Below are positions 14,896 to 23,186 of a DNA stretch of 64,000 nucleotides, in pieces (the stretch's first letter is position 1; each line of letters opens with the position of its first letter). A program made the position numbers and the translations under genes. The notes beneath the pieces were generated by a model, which worked only from the letters and a program-made list of their open reading frames with translations, ran no database searches and had not been told where the DNA came from. The stretch comes from Metapseudomonas resinovorans DSM 21078 (lineage in GTDB: Bacteria > Pseudomonadota > Gammaproteobacteria > Pseudomonadales > Pseudomonadaceae). The DNA lies in the NCBI RefSeq assembly GCF_000423545.1, contig NZ_AUIE01000006.1, positions 124,001-188,000 on the forward strand, written 5' to 3'.

Positions 14896-15921
14896 ATGGC
14901 CGCTGGCTACGATACGACCACTCTTCTGGGGGTGAAGGAGATCCTTCCGCGTTTCACCCCCCTGTTCATTCAGATGTTCTTCCCGTCCGTGGTGACCTTC
15001 GGTACCGAGGAAGTGGCATTCGACAAGATCAAGAAGGACCGCCGCCTTGCGCCCTTCGTCGCCCCCATGGTTGCCGGTCGTGCCCGCAAGGAGCAGGGCG
15101 GGTTCCTGACCACCCTCAAGCCGGCCTACGTGAAGCCCACCGATGTGGTCAAGCCGACCCGGCTGATCAAGCGCCGCCCCGGCGAGCCGCTGAATACCGA
15201 ACTTAGTGCCGAAGATCGGCACGACGCTGTGATTGCCGACATCCTCGACGAGCAGGAGCAATCCATCGTCGCCCGCGAGGAATGGATGGCCGTCCAGGGC
15301 GTGCTGTTCGGCAAGGTCGTTATCGAGGGGGACGATTACCCGACTCAGGAAGTCGACTACGGTCGCAGCTCCGCCAACCAGGTCGTGCTGGCCGGCGCGG
15401 CCAAGTGGGACACCGTTGACCCGGATACCTACGACCCGACCGACGACATCGAGGACTGGGCCGCCGCCGCCAATGGTTCGCCCTCCATCATCATCATGGA
15501 CAAGCTTGCTTGGCGCCTCTTCTCCCGCATGAAGGCGGTGAAGGAAAAGCTGGAGAGCCGTCGCGGCAGCACCTCCCAGTTGGAGCTGGCAGCGCAGACC
15601 GAGCGGGATGTACAGCGCAAGGGCTTCTACGGCGAGTACGAAATCCTTGTCTACAACGGCGCCTACACCGACGCCGACGGCAACAAGGTCAACTACATGC
15701 CAGCCAACACCGTGCTGCTGGCGCCGACCACCACCGACAACGTGATGGCCTACGGCGGCATCCAGGACGCCAAGGCCAATGCCAACGGCATCGCCGAAGC
15801 GACCCGCTACCCGTCGAACTGGTTCACCGACAACCCCAGCGTGGAATGGCTGCAGACCCAGGCGGCGCCGCTGCCGGTGCTGTTCGACGCGGACGAGTTC
15901 GTTTCCGTCAAGGTCGCCTGA
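14896..15921 (+). CDS. Major capsid protein, gpE family
   Basis: A 341-aa HK97-fold capsid protein of the lambda gpE family. Marks are the opening VKEILPRFTPLFIQMFFP, the AFVAPMVAGRARKEQGG strand region near 52, the ERDVQRKGFYGEYEILVYNG segment near 236 and the C-terminal VEWLQTQAAPLPVLFDADEFVSVKV. AGGAGAA precedes the ATG by 8 bases. The length equals that of lambda gpE within a residue. Confidence 0.95.
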   Translation: MAAGYDTTTLLGVKEILPRFTPLFIQMFFPSVVTFGTEEVAFDKIKKDRRLAPFVAPMVAGRARKEQGGFLTTLKPAYVKPTDVVKPTRLIKRRPGEPLNTELSAEDRHDAVIADILDEQEQSIVAREEWMAVQGVLFGKVVIEGDDYPTQEVDYGRSSANQVVLAGAAKWDTVDPDTYDPTDDIEDWAAAANGSPSIIIMDKLAWRLFSRMKAVKEKLESRRGSTSQLELAAQTERDVQRKGFYGEYEILVYNGAYTDADGNKVNYMPANTVLLAPTTTDNVMAYGGIQDAKANANGIAEATRYPSNWFTDNPSVEWLQTQAAPLPVLFDADEFVSVKVA

Positions 15922-15942
15922 TCCAGGTCTTTTCCGTAACAG

Positions 15943-15961
15943 GGCCCGGCTCTGCCGGGCC
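15943..15961 (+). other. GC hairpin after the capsid gene
   Basis: GGCCCGGC (15943-15950) and GCCGGGCC (15954-15961) form an 8-bp stem with a TCT loop and no U tract. It probably stabilises the 3' end of the capsid message instead of terminating. Confidence 0.45.
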
Positions 15962-15978
15962 ACAGGGAGTAAATTCAG

Positions 15979-16167
15979 ATGGCAAAGCAATACCTGGTGA
16001 AAGTCACCGTTCATTACCGCGACAAGGACGGCAGGAAGCTCGTGATTCCCAGCGGTCCCACACCCCAGGCCGTTCCCGGCACCCTCGTGAAGGAGCTTCT
16101 GGCTGCCGGCGCCATTGTTGAGCTTGGGGACGGTACCGACCAGCCTGCTGGCGGCACCGAGTCCTGA
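15979..16167 (+). CDS. Small head protein of unknown function (gpFI position)
   Basis: A 62-aa protein in the slot of lambda FI, between capsid and FII. It has a beta-hairpin start (YLVKVTVHYRDKDGRKLVIP) and ends with a helix LVKELLAAGAIVELG. The same strand-loop-helix plan ending in a G(A/V)I pattern recurs in the 64-aa gene at 17532. I do not recognise a named family. Confidence 0.65.
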   Translation: MAKQYLVKVTVHYRDKDGRKLVIPSGPTPQAVPGTLVKELLAAGAIVELGDGTDQPAGGTES

Positions 16168-16169
16168 CC

Positions 16170-16496
16170 ATGGCCAGCGAGTTCGACCGCCTGATGTCGC
16201 GGGCGGACGACACGCTGTTCCGGGTCTTCGGCGAGAAGGGCTGCTCAACCTACACCGCGCCGGGCGGCATGAGTCGCTCGGTCGATGTCGACGTGATGCT
16301 GAGCAAGAACGTCCAGGTGGCTGGCGCCGATGGCATCTTCCGGGCCGTCCAGAACTTGGCGGAGTTGCGGCTCTGCCAGGTACCCAGGCCATCCCGCGGC
16401 GGCGTGTTGTCTCTGTCTGACGGCCGCTTCCTGCTGGACGAGAAGCTGGACTCTGACGGCCTGGTGGAGCGCTGGGCTCTGACGCCCTGGGGATAA
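16170..16496 (+). CDS. Head-tail joining protein, gpFII-like
   Basis: A 108-aa protein fitting the lambda FII attachment family by size, position and content: MASEFDRLMSRADDTLFRVFGEKG, then a beta-rich part ending SLSDGRFLLDEKLDSDGLVERWAL. FII forms the interface to which the finished tail binds. The gene begins 2 bases after the preceding stop. Confidence 0.8.
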   Translation: MASEFDRLMSRADDTLFRVFGEKGCSTYTAPGGMSRSVDVDVMLSKNVQVAGADGIFRAVQNLAELRLCQVPRPSRGGVLSLSDGRFLLDEKLDSDGLVERWALTPWG

Positions 16497-16498
16497 GC

Positions 16499-17068
16499 AT
16501 GGCCGGATACGACGCTTTTAGACTGGAGATCCGCGGCGACTCTGAGTTCCTGCAACGGCTGTGGACGGCCCCTGACCGCCTGCGCCGTCTTGCCCAGATG
16601 GCCCTGAACAGGGTCGGGCGGGGGCTCAGCACCCAGAGCTGGCGGGCGATCCGCGACGAAATCAACCTCAAGCCCAGTTACATCCGGGACGAGGTGAACT
16701 ACATCCCGGCCACCGAGGACAAGCTGCGGGTGATCATCTTCGCGCGCAAGCGCGGGGTCACCCTGAGCCAGTTCCCCCACAAGCTCATCTGGAAGGTGGG
16801 GAAGAACGGTCGGCGAGTGCGTGCCGGGGTCGAGGTGAATGTCGGGCACGACTGGACGGAACTGGTCGAGGGCGCATTCATCGCCCGCATGGGGCCGCCG
16901 GGTGGGTTGATCGCTGAACGCGCCGGCCGCGCCAGGCTTCCGCTGGATGTACTGCATGGTCCATCCCCGTCCCAGGTCCTGGGCAGCAAGCTGGACGAGC
17001 TGAGCGAACAGGGCCGCGACGACCTAGAGCAGGAGCTGCAGCGTCTGGTAAAGAGGTTTGAGCTGTGA
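16499..17068 (+). CDS. Minor tail protein, gpZ-like
   Basis: A 189-aa protein in the Z position, with the family-like opening LRRLAQMALNRVGRGLSTQSWRAIRDEINLKPSYIRD and an Arg-rich middle (KRGVTLSQFPHK). gpZ acts late in tail completion and positions the DNA end. Its stop overlaps the GTG start of the next gene. The assignment rests on order plus these blocks. Confidence 0.78.
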   Translation: MAGYDAFRLEIRGDSEFLQRLWTAPDRLRRLAQMALNRVGRGLSTQSWRAIRDEINLKPSYIRDEVNYIPATEDKLRVIIFARKRGVTLSQFPHKLIWKVGKNGRRVRAGVEVNVGHDWTELVEGAFIARMGPPGGLIAERAGRARLPLDVLHGPSPSQVLGSKLDELSEQGRDDLEQELQRLVKRFEL

Positions 17069-17529
17069 AAAACCCGATCGAACTGGCGCATCAGGCGCTG
17101 CTGGCCCGGCTCGGGCAGATCGTTCCCTCCAATGGCTTTCTGTCTGATGCGGGGACCCGCATTCGCCACGGCTGGCTGCAGGACGTCCTCGCGGAGCATG
17201 ACCTGGCTTACCCGCTGCTCGTGGTCCAGCCCGGAGAGTACCCGCCGCCCTTGAACGGGAGCGGGTGTGTTCTGGCCAACATTGGTCGTCGGGTGATCGG
17301 TGTCGTGCGGCCCGATCACCCGGACACCTATCAGGCCGAGCTGGACATGCTGTACGTCGACCTGATCGCCGCCCTGCAGGTGCCGGAAGGCCTCCCCAAC
17401 CCTTGGGGGCCTCTTGGCCCCTCCCGAGTCACCATCGGCAGCGCCAAGCCTTTCCCGCCAGGGGAAGGCATCGCCGCCGGAACCATCCTCATCCCCGTGC
17501 AACTGCACGTCATCATCAACGGAGCGTAA
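17065..17529 (+). CDS. Tail terminator, gpU-like
   Basis: A 154-aa protein in the U position between Z-like and tail-tube genes. GTG 17065 overlaps the preceding stop. It has the compact alpha-beta content of tail terminators (LDMLYVDLIAALQVPEG; TILIPVQLHVIINGA), which cap the tube at the correct length. The sequence match to gpU itself is weak; position is the main support. Confidence 0.7.
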   Translation: MKNPIELAHQALLARLGQIVPSNGFLSDAGTRIRHGWLQDVLAEHDLAYPLLVVQPGEYPPPLNGSGCVLANIGRRVIGVVRPDHPDTYQAELDMLYVDLIAALQVPEGLPNPWGPLGPSRVTIGSAKPFPPGEGIAAGTILIPVQLHVIINGA

Positions 17530-17531
17530 CC

Positions 17532-17726
17532 ATGGCGCGAACCGAGAACGCCGCTGATCCCAAGCAGCCGGCGACGGTCGAGGTCACCCTCGATAAACCC
17601 CACACCCACAAGGGCCAGCTGAAACCGGCGGGTACCAAGATCGAAGTTACAGAAGCCCGTAAGGCCTGGCTGGAGCAGCAGGGCGTGATTAGTGGCAAGG
17701 TTCAGGAGGAGCAGAACAATGGCTGA
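17532..17726 (+). CDS. Small phage structural-region protein (DUF7210-like shape)
   Basis: A 64-aa protein starting at ATG 17532 after GGAG. It has the pattern VTLDKPHTHKGQLKPAGTKI followed by VTEARKAWLEQQGVISG, seen in many small phage proteins that lie beside head or tail genes. Function is unknown. Its 3' end overlaps the tail-tube start by 8 bases. Confidence 0.7.
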   Translation: MARTENAADPKQPATVEVTLDKPHTHKGQLKPAGTKIEVTEARKAWLEQQGVISGKVQEEQNNG

Positions 17727-18462
17727 TCTCCGCGGCGCTTTTCTGGGGGTAGGCAAGATCTACCTCGAAGACCTGGACGACCCGAAGGGCCTGATCCAGA
17801 TCGGCAACTGCAACAGCCTCAACTACGAGGCTACCCCGCAGGAGATCGAGGAGCAGGACTACACCACCCCTGGCGGTGGTCTGGATGCCTCGGTTCAGCG
17901 CATCACGGCGGTGAACGTCAACTACAACGCCCGCCACTTTAAGGCCGAGAACATGGCGCGTGCTCTGTACGGCAACGCCACCAGCGTGGCCGCCGGCACC
18001 GTCACCGGCGAAGCCAAGAAGGCCTGGCCTGGCGCGCTGCTGGTGCTGGATCATCCGGGCGCGACCAACGTGGTCATCACTCCGGCGGCCGGTGGCGCAG
18101 CCCTGGTGCTAAACACCGACTACACACTGAACGCTGCGGGCTTCCCCGAGTTCACCGAGGAGGGCGCAGTCACCACTGCCGGCATGGATGTCGAGATCGA
18201 CTACTCCTACGCCAAGCACGTCACCATCCAGGCCCTGGTGAAGTCCGGCAAGCGCTACCGCATGGTCTTCGTCGGTCTGAACGAGGCCCGCTCTGGTAAG
18301 CCGGTGATTGTCGAGGTGTTCCGCGTGAACCACTCGCCGGCCAGCCTGGGCTTCATCGGCGACGAGTTCCAGGGCATGGAGTTCACCGCTAAGTGCGAGA
18401 AGGACCCAACCAAGACTGGTACCGGTGTCTCTCAGTATCTGGTGATTAAGGACGTCGACTGA
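17719..18462 (+). CDS. Tail tube protein, gpV-like
   Basis: A 247-aa major tail protein starting at ATG 17719 behind a strong AGGAGGA. The N-terminal tube domain is recognisable (GKIYLEDLDDPKGLIQIGNCNSLNYEATPQEIE). An insertion with Ig-like beta content spans about 95-165 (AAGGAALVLNTDYTLNAAGFPEF), followed by the closing tube strands. It stacks as rings around the tape measure. Confidence 0.88.
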   Translation: MADLRGAFLGVGKIYLEDLDDPKGLIQIGNCNSLNYEATPQEIEEQDYTTPGGGLDASVQRITAVNVNYNARHFKAENMARALYGNATSVAAGTVTGEAKKAWPGALLVLDHPGATNVVITPAAGGAALVLNTDYTLNAAGFPEFTEEGAVTTAGMDVEIDYSYAKHVTIQALVKSGKRYRMVFVGLNEARSGKPVIVEVFRVNHSPASLGFIGDEFQGMEFTAKCEKDPTKTGTGVSQYLVIKDVD

Positions 18463-18481
18463 TCATCTCGGGCCGGCTACA

Positions 18482-18509
18482 TTCCCTCCCATTTCACGAT
18501 GGGAGGGAA
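18482..18509 (+). promoter_or_regulatory. Hairpin hiding the RBS of the secreted moron
   Basis: TTCCCTCCCAT (18482-18492) pairs perfectly with ATGGGAGGGAA (18499-18509) around TTCACG. The right arm contains GGGAGGG, the only Shine-Dalgarno for ATG 18515. In a long late transcript the site would be folded away; a transcript starting within the hairpin would leave it open. Confidence 0.7.
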
Positions 18510-18514
18510 ACCCT

Positions 18515-18946
18515 ATGCGCCTCTTTGTCCTTGCTGCATTAGCTCTGCTCGTAAGTTTCAATGTTCCGGCGGCAACAGTCGTGAAGTGCATGGACTCGAG
18601 CGGCAAAGTGACATTTGTGCAGAACCAGTGCCCGGAAGGCTTGGTTGGCGAACTTCGTGATGTGAAGGCGAGCCAACGGCCCAGTGGAGACGGCCCAGCG
18701 GTCAGGATGGCGGACCCATCGAAAACATACGTTACTGCCAAGCCAAAACCTGTCAGAAAAGTAAGGACTGTGCAGCCCCAGCAAGTGGAGGCTGATGCGG
18801 CGCCCGTTGCCGCAGCACCGACGAGAGTCATTGTGCAGCAGCCATGTAAGCGTTATGTCGAGCAGCGAATTCGGTACACCCGGAAGGCAACGAATGGCGG
18901 GACGACTGGCGGGGTCAGAGTCGTGAAAGTCCCTGTCCCCTGCTGA
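18515..18946 (+). CDS. Secreted DUF4124-like protein, moron candidate
   Basis: A 143-aa protein with an N-terminal signal peptide (MRLFVLAALALLVSFNVPAA) and then VVKCMDSSGKVTFVQNQCPEG, the pattern of DUF4124 periplasmic proteins with two conserved Cys. A Pro/Lys-rich linker and a basic C-terminus with two more Cys follow. It interrupts the tail operon between tube and chaperone genes and has no counterpart in lambda. Hairpin and terminator bracket it, as for moron genes expressed from the prophage. Its envelope role is unknown. Confidence 0.75.
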   Translation: MRLFVLAALALLVSFNVPAATVVKCMDSSGKVTFVQNQCPEGLVGELRDVKASQRPSGDGPAVRMADPSKTYVTAKPKPVRKVRTVQPQQVEADAAPVAAAPTRVIVQQPCKRYVEQRIRYTRKATNGGTTGGVRVVKVPVPC

Positions 18947-18965
18947 CCAAAATGAGACGATCCAG

Positions 18966-18986
18966 GCCCGCTTCGGCGGGCTTTTT
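18966..18986 (+). terminator. Terminator closing the moron
   Basis: GCCCGC (18966-18971), UUCG tetraloop, GCGGGC (18976-18981), then TTTTT. This is a strong rho-independent terminator inside the late operon, so late transcription must read through it, presumably by antitermination. Confidence 0.88.
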
Positions 18987-19002
18987 CATGGGAGAAGGGA
19001 AA

Positions 19003-19326
19003 TTGGCAGAGATCACCAACAGTCGCGAGATCAGGGTTGGCGAGCGCCGTGTGACGGTGCGTGAGCTGACGGTGGCGGAGGTGAGACAGTGGCTGGGGGA
19101 CGCGTCATCCAGGCAGCAGATCGACACCGTGGACGCCATGCTCTTCGAGGACATCTCGCTGCCTGACCTGGCACGTATGACCAGCCTGGATGTGGATTCC
19201 ATGGGTGACTGGCAGCCGAGCCAACTGCGCGAGGTCATCGCCGCGGCGAAGGACATGAACAAGGATTTTTTCGCCCTACGGGAGAGGATCGTCAGCGCGT
19301 TTCTCCCGACCCAGCCAGAGAACTGA
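19003..19326 (+). CDS. Tail assembly chaperone, gpG-like
   Basis: A 107-aa protein beginning LAEITNSREIRVGERRVTVREL from a TTG at 19003 preceded by GGAGAAGGGA; an ATG at 18988 sits against the terminator and has no ribosome site. Such chaperones coat the tape measure before tube polymerisation. A -1 slippery site near its 3' end produces the longer GT form. The conserved NKDFFALRERI end is where frames diverge. Confidence 0.85.
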   Translation: MAEITNSREIRVGERRVTVRELTVAEVRQWLGDASSRQQIDTVDAMLFEDISLPDLARMTSLDVDSMGDWQPSQLREVIAAAKDMNKDFFALRERIVSAFLPTQPEN

Positions 19327-19442
19327 AAGCGCTGGATGATTCGGTGACGGCCCTGATCGGGCTCGGTCACCACGCTGCCTGGGGTTACCCCTGGTCCCTC
19401 TACCTCAACACGTTAGCGGCGCTAACGCGGCGGAAAAAGTAA
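19003..19442 (+). CDS. Tail chaperone G-T fusion made by -1 frameshift
   Basis: The heptamer T TTT TTC (19266-19272) is in the zero frame as a canonical -1 slippery sequence. After slipping, reading continues from 19272 in the -1 frame to the TAA at 19440-19442. This adds 56 residues (RPTGEDRQRV... to ...LAALTRRKK) and gives a 146-aa fusion. The T-like tail contains GHHAAWGYPWSLYLNTL, a hydrophobic block typical of the second chaperone. The coordinates join 19003-19272 to 19272-19442. This matches the conserved siphophage G/GT arrangement. Confidence 0.85.
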
Positions 19443-19574
19443 CGCCGCGACCGACAGTCCAACCAACGCCACCCCAACCAGCACGAACAGCGCGATCACC
19501 ACCGGCATGAATGCCTTGGGGGCGACGCACAGCGCTGCGATGGCGGCTATCCAGAAGAAGGTCTTTGCACTCAT
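19422..19574 (-). CDS. Antisense 50-aa two-helix membrane protein (gp15-like position)
   Basis: On the minus strand, ATG 19574 opens a 50-aa frame with two hydrophobic helices (TFFWIAAIAALCVA and VVIALFVLVGVALVGLSVAALLF) and a short FPPR end. It fills the gap between the GT stop and the tape-measure start, and its ATG overlaps the tape-measure ATG on the opposite strand (19572-19575, CATG). In phage HK97 the small membrane superinfection-exclusion protein gp15 is encoded between tail chaperones and tape measure. The analogy is by position and topology only. No good Shine-Dalgarno or promoter was found. Confidence 0.5.
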   Translation of the reverse strand: MSAKTFFWIAAIAALCVAPKAFMPVVIALFVLVGVALVGLSVAALLFPPR

Positions 19575-22500
19575 GACTGATGTCACGCTCACGCTTGGGG
19601 TGGATGACGGTGGCAGTATTCGCCAGCTGGACAAGTTCAGCAAGGCCGCCGCCGCAGCCATCAAGACGTTGCAGCAGCCGGTTGGGCGTGTCACGGCATT
19701 CCAGGAGTTGCAGACCAGCGTCGAGCGCACTGGGGCGGCGCTTCGGGATGCTAAGGATCGCCTTCGCACTATGCAGCAGGAGTTAGTGCGCCTGGATTCT
19801 GCCAACTCTAAAACCGCCGCCAGCTATCGCCAGATTGCCGACAGCGTCAGGACTATGGAGTCCAACGCGAAACGGCTGGACGCCCTGCAGTTTGGCCAAC
19901 GCAATCTGGCCGTTGCCCGTGATCGTGTCCGTGAGCTGGGCAACGAACTGGCCCGAAGCGCTGAGCCTTCTAAACAGTTGCAGGGCCAATACAGCAAGGC
20001 CCTGGCGGAGTACCAGAAGCTGCGCAGCGCAGTGCGGCAAGGCGAGATCCAGCTCACCGGCGTCCAGGTAGACCCTCGCGCCTTGGCAGATGCCAAGCGG
20101 CAGATGGCTGAGCTGGGCGCTGAACTGCAGCGTGGCACCGCTACGTCGCGTCAACTTCAAGTCGAGTACAAGGCAGTGACTGGCGAGATGAACCGCCTTG
20201 CTGTCGCCGCTTCGTCCGATGGCGCCCAGTTGGAGCGTATGCGCACACAGCTGCGCGCCGCCGGCGTCGACACTCGCAATCTCGCCAGTGAGCAGTCTCG
20301 CTTGCGCGCAGAACTGGCACAGAAGGTGCCCAATATTGCCCTGCAGGATGCCGTTGCCCGGGCTCGCGACTCCTTCGGGGTTCGGCCATTCGCCGACGTT
20401 AACGAAGAGGTCGTCAAGCTTCAGCGCAACTTCGCCCTGTTGAAGTCCAGTGGTCGCCTGACTCAGACCGAACTGATCCAGGCCCAGGTGCGAATGCTCG
20501 AACAGACCCGCGCCCTGGAAGAACAGACGAATGGCTGGCGCACCAGCTTGGCTAATGTGAAAAACGAGATCATCGCTGGTGCGGCGGCCTTCAGTGGTGT
20601 TGCCCTGCTAGGCCAGCGCGCTTTCACCGAGTTTGCAAGCTTTAGCCAGCAGATGGCTGGCATCGCGTCAATCACGGACTTGACAGGCGAGCAGCTGGAG
20701 AGCTTGTCAGCTTCCGTTCGCCAGTTGAGTGTCGATCTCGGAAAGGGCGCCACCGGCAGTGCCGCAGCTCTTCGCGAAATTCTCGGCAGCGGTATTGATA
20801 CCGGTCGAAGCCTTGATGTGCTAGCTCAAGCCTCTAGGGCGGCAGTGGCTGGCATGTCGGAGACGAAGACTGCTGCATCGGTCGGCGTGACCATCGTCAA
20901 CGCCTACGGTGAGAGTGTCGACAACCTGGGTCAGCGCTACGACCAGCTGTTTTTGACCATCCGTGATGGCGTGGTGGAGTTCGACGAGCTTGCTGCTGGA
21001 TTGGGCCAGGTACTGCCGACGGCTGCCGCCGCCGGTGTCGGCTTCGACGAACTCGGAGCAGCGCTGGCTCGCATGACCGTTCAGGGCATCAAGGCTCCTA
21101 TCGCGATCACCTCGCTTCGCAGCGCAATCACTCAGCTCGCTTCTCCAGCTCCCGAGGCGGCCAAGGCCATGAAGGAGTTGGGCATTAGTTGGAATGGACT
21201 CCAGGGCACGCTGCAGCAGATCGCCAGCAAGAAGCTTGGTATCGAAGCAATGCGGCAGATCATCCCGGATGTCGAGGGGCGTACTGCTGTCTTGGCGCTC
21301 ACCAATCAGATCGCCGCCTTCAACGAGCAAGTCGAGCGAATGGACGAGGCCGCCGGTGCTACGCAGCGGGCCTACGACATCATGAAGGACACGCCTGAGC
21401 AGCAGGTCGCGCGCTTCAAGTCGGCCGTAGGGGAGCTGCAGCTTGCGTTTGGCCAAGCGCTGGCCGCTGGCCTTCCTCTCGTCGAACTGCTGACGGACAT
21501 GCTCAATGCGTTCAACGAACTCCCAGAACCGGTCCGGCTAACCTTGATCGGCATTGTTGCCCTTGGCACTGCTGGAAAGGCTCTTTCGATTGTCCTGGCA
21601 GCAATTCGCGGGCCTTTCTCCTTGTTCCTTTCCCATCTTGCTGCAACCCCAGCGGCTGCAACTGCTGCTGGTGCTTCGCTTGACACGCTCAGTGGTCAGG
21701 TCGGGCGCCTTGGTGGGCGCCTCAAGGGACTTCGCTTCTCCACGCTTGCGAAAGGCGGGTCTTGGTTGGCGATTGGAGCCATCGCGGCAGAGTTCTACAT
21801 GCTGCACCGGGAGATGCAGAACCTGGCCCAAGATCAGCAGGCAATTGAGGCTGATCTCTCGAAGAAGACGGCAGAGACGGCGAAATATGCTGACACGCTG
21901 ATCAAGTCGGCTGGCGCGGTACGTGGCCTGACCGACGATGAGCGTAAGGAGTACGCGAAACAGCTCCGGCTAGCTGAAGAGCACTGGCGACTCCGAGCGG
22001 AACAAATCAGCCGGGCAGATATGGAGCGCGATGGGCCGACTGCTCCTGTCAGCAAAGAGGCGCTCCTGGCTGCCGGGCAGGCTCGCGCTTATCGCGAGGC
22101 CTATCAGGCAATCGACAAGATCCAGGACGATCGCCTGAAATCCGAACAGGCTTTCCAAACCCGTCAGGACACCATTCGCAACTCCGAGGTCGACAAGGTC
22201 AAATCCCAACTGGCCGAGGTGCTGAAGGAGCACGAGAACGCCAACAAGCGGCTGGAGCAGGTGCGGAAGCGTCGGGAGGACATCCAGAAGCGCTTCGCGG
22301 CGCTGGCCGATAGTTTCGCTGCCGGTGGCCAGTCCGGGGCGCCAACGTTTGGTGACCTTACCCAGGCCAAGGTTAACGCTCGAAATGCGGCCAAAGTCGG
22401 CGATACCGATACAGCGCTCAAAGAGGCCGAACGTGCAGCGGTAATCCTCGAGCAGCTTCGTGATGCCGGCGCCAATACCTATGGCTTCGAGGGCATTGCC

Positions 22501-23172
22501 CGCGAGCTGGGGCAGATCGCAGATGCGGCAGCCAAGATCGATCAGGAAAACGCCGAGGCGTCGGTCAAGGCGCAGGAGCAGCGCGTTGAAGCGCTCCTTC
22601 AGAAGGCCGAAGCCCTGAAGCGAATCAGCGTCGGCTTCGTCTCCGATACCGAGTCCGAGGATCAGACGCGCCAGCGCATGCTTGAACTCGCCGAGGAGTG
22701 GCGCAAGTACATGCAGGTCCAGGTCACCCTGGTTCCGCCGGATACCTCCAACCTGAAGCGTGCGGAAGAGATGGTCGACGGTGCTGGTGTTGCTGCTGCA
22801 CCGGGCTTTGCCACTGGTGGCGTTCTGCGTGGCCCGGGCACCGGAACAAGTGACAGCATTCTGGCGCGGCTGAGCAATGGCGAGGGCATCCTCACAGCTC
22901 GGGCCGTTCAGCATTACGGCGCCGGCCTGGTCCACCAGATCAATCGCTTGCAGCTGCCTGGGTTTGCCGACGGCGGGGTGATGGGGGAGCGGTTTGTGCC
23001 GACCGTACCGTCCATGGCCATCGCCCTTCAGCAGCAGTCTCAGGCGGGCGGTGAGCCGCCTCATGGGGGTACTTTCACCTTCAACATTGCGGGTGAAACC
23101 GTCCAGGTTCAGGCCTCACCTTCAGATGCGGCAGTTCTTCGCCGCTTGGCGCGAATGCATGGCCGGAACTGA
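19573..23172 (+). CDS. Tail tape measure protein
   Basis: A 1199-aa protein from ATG 19573, preceded by GAAGAAGG. Residues 1-360 are mostly coiled coil. A TP901-type core follows (about 365-610: FASFSQQMAGIASITDLTGEQLESL; LGQVLPTAAAAGVGFDELGAALARM). Hydrophobic segments lie near 660-690 (LIGIVALGTAGKALSIVLAAI) and near 735, then more coiled coil at 870-1050. The Gly-rich end has FATGGVLRGPGTGTSDSILARLSNGE. An upstream ATG at 19507 would translate through the antisense gene and is rejected. Using about 0.15 nm per residue, the tail would be near 180 nm. Confidence 0.92.
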   Translation: MTDVTLTLGVDDGGSIRQLDKFSKAAAAAIKTLQQPVGRVTAFQELQTSVERTGAALRDAKDRLRTMQQELVRLDSANSKTAASYRQIADSVRTMESNAKRLDALQFGQRNLAVARDRVRELGNELARSAEPSKQLQGQYSKALAEYQKLRSAVRQGEIQLTGVQVDPRALADAKRQMAELGAELQRGTATSRQLQVEYKAVTGEMNRLAVAASSDGAQLERMRTQLRAAGVDTRNLASEQSRLRAELAQKVPNIALQDAVARARDSFGVRPFADVNEEVVKLQRNFALLKSSGRLTQTELIQAQVRMLEQTRALEEQTNGWRTSLANVKNEIIAGAAAFSGVALLGQRAFTEFASFSQQMAGIASITDLTGEQLESLSASVRQLSVDLGKGATGSAAALREILGSGIDTGRSLDVLAQASRAAVAGMSETKTAASVGVTIVNAYGESVDNLGQRYDQLFLTIRDGVVEFDELAAGLGQVLPTAAAAGVGFDELGAALARMTVQGIKAPIAITSLRSAITQLASPAPEAAKAMKELGISWNGLQGTLQQIASKKLGIEAMRQIIPDVEGRTAVLALTNQIAAFNEQVERMDEAAGATQRAYDIMKDTPEQQVARFKSAVGELQLAFGQALAAGLPLVELLTDMLNAFNELPEPVRLTLIGIVALGTAGKALSIVLAAIRGPFSLFLSHLAATPAAATAAGASLDTLSGQVGRLGGRLKGLRFSTLAKGGSWLAIGAIAAEFYMLHREMQNLAQDQQAIEADLSKKTAETAKYADTLIKSAGAVRGLTDDERKEYAKQLRLAEEHWRLRAEQISRADMERDGPTAPVSKEALLAAGQARAYREAYQAIDKIQDDRLKSEQAFQTRQDTIRNSEVDKVKSQLAEVLKEHENANKRLEQVRKRREDIQKRFAALADSFAAGGQSGAPTFGDLTQAKVNARNAAKVGDTDTALKEAERAAVILEQLRDAGANTYGFEGIARELGQIADAAAKIDQENAEASVKAQEQRVEALLQKAEALKRISVGFVSDTESEDQTRQRMLELAEEWRKYMQVQVTLVPPDTSNLKRAEEMVDGAGVAAAPGFATGGVLRGPGTGTSDSILARLSNGEGILTARAVQHYGAGLVHQINRLQLPGFADGGVMGERFVPTVPSMAIALQQQSQAGGEPPHGGTFTFNIAGETVQVQASPSDAAVLRRLARMHGRN

Positions 23173-23186
23173 CCAAGGGAGAATCA

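Noticed and set aside
19507-19572. N-terminal extension of the tape measure from ATG 19507
   Set aside because: No Shine-Dalgarno, and the extension is the complement of the antisense membrane gene. ATG 19573 starts the conserved-looking MTDVTLTLGVD with GAAGAAGG upstream.
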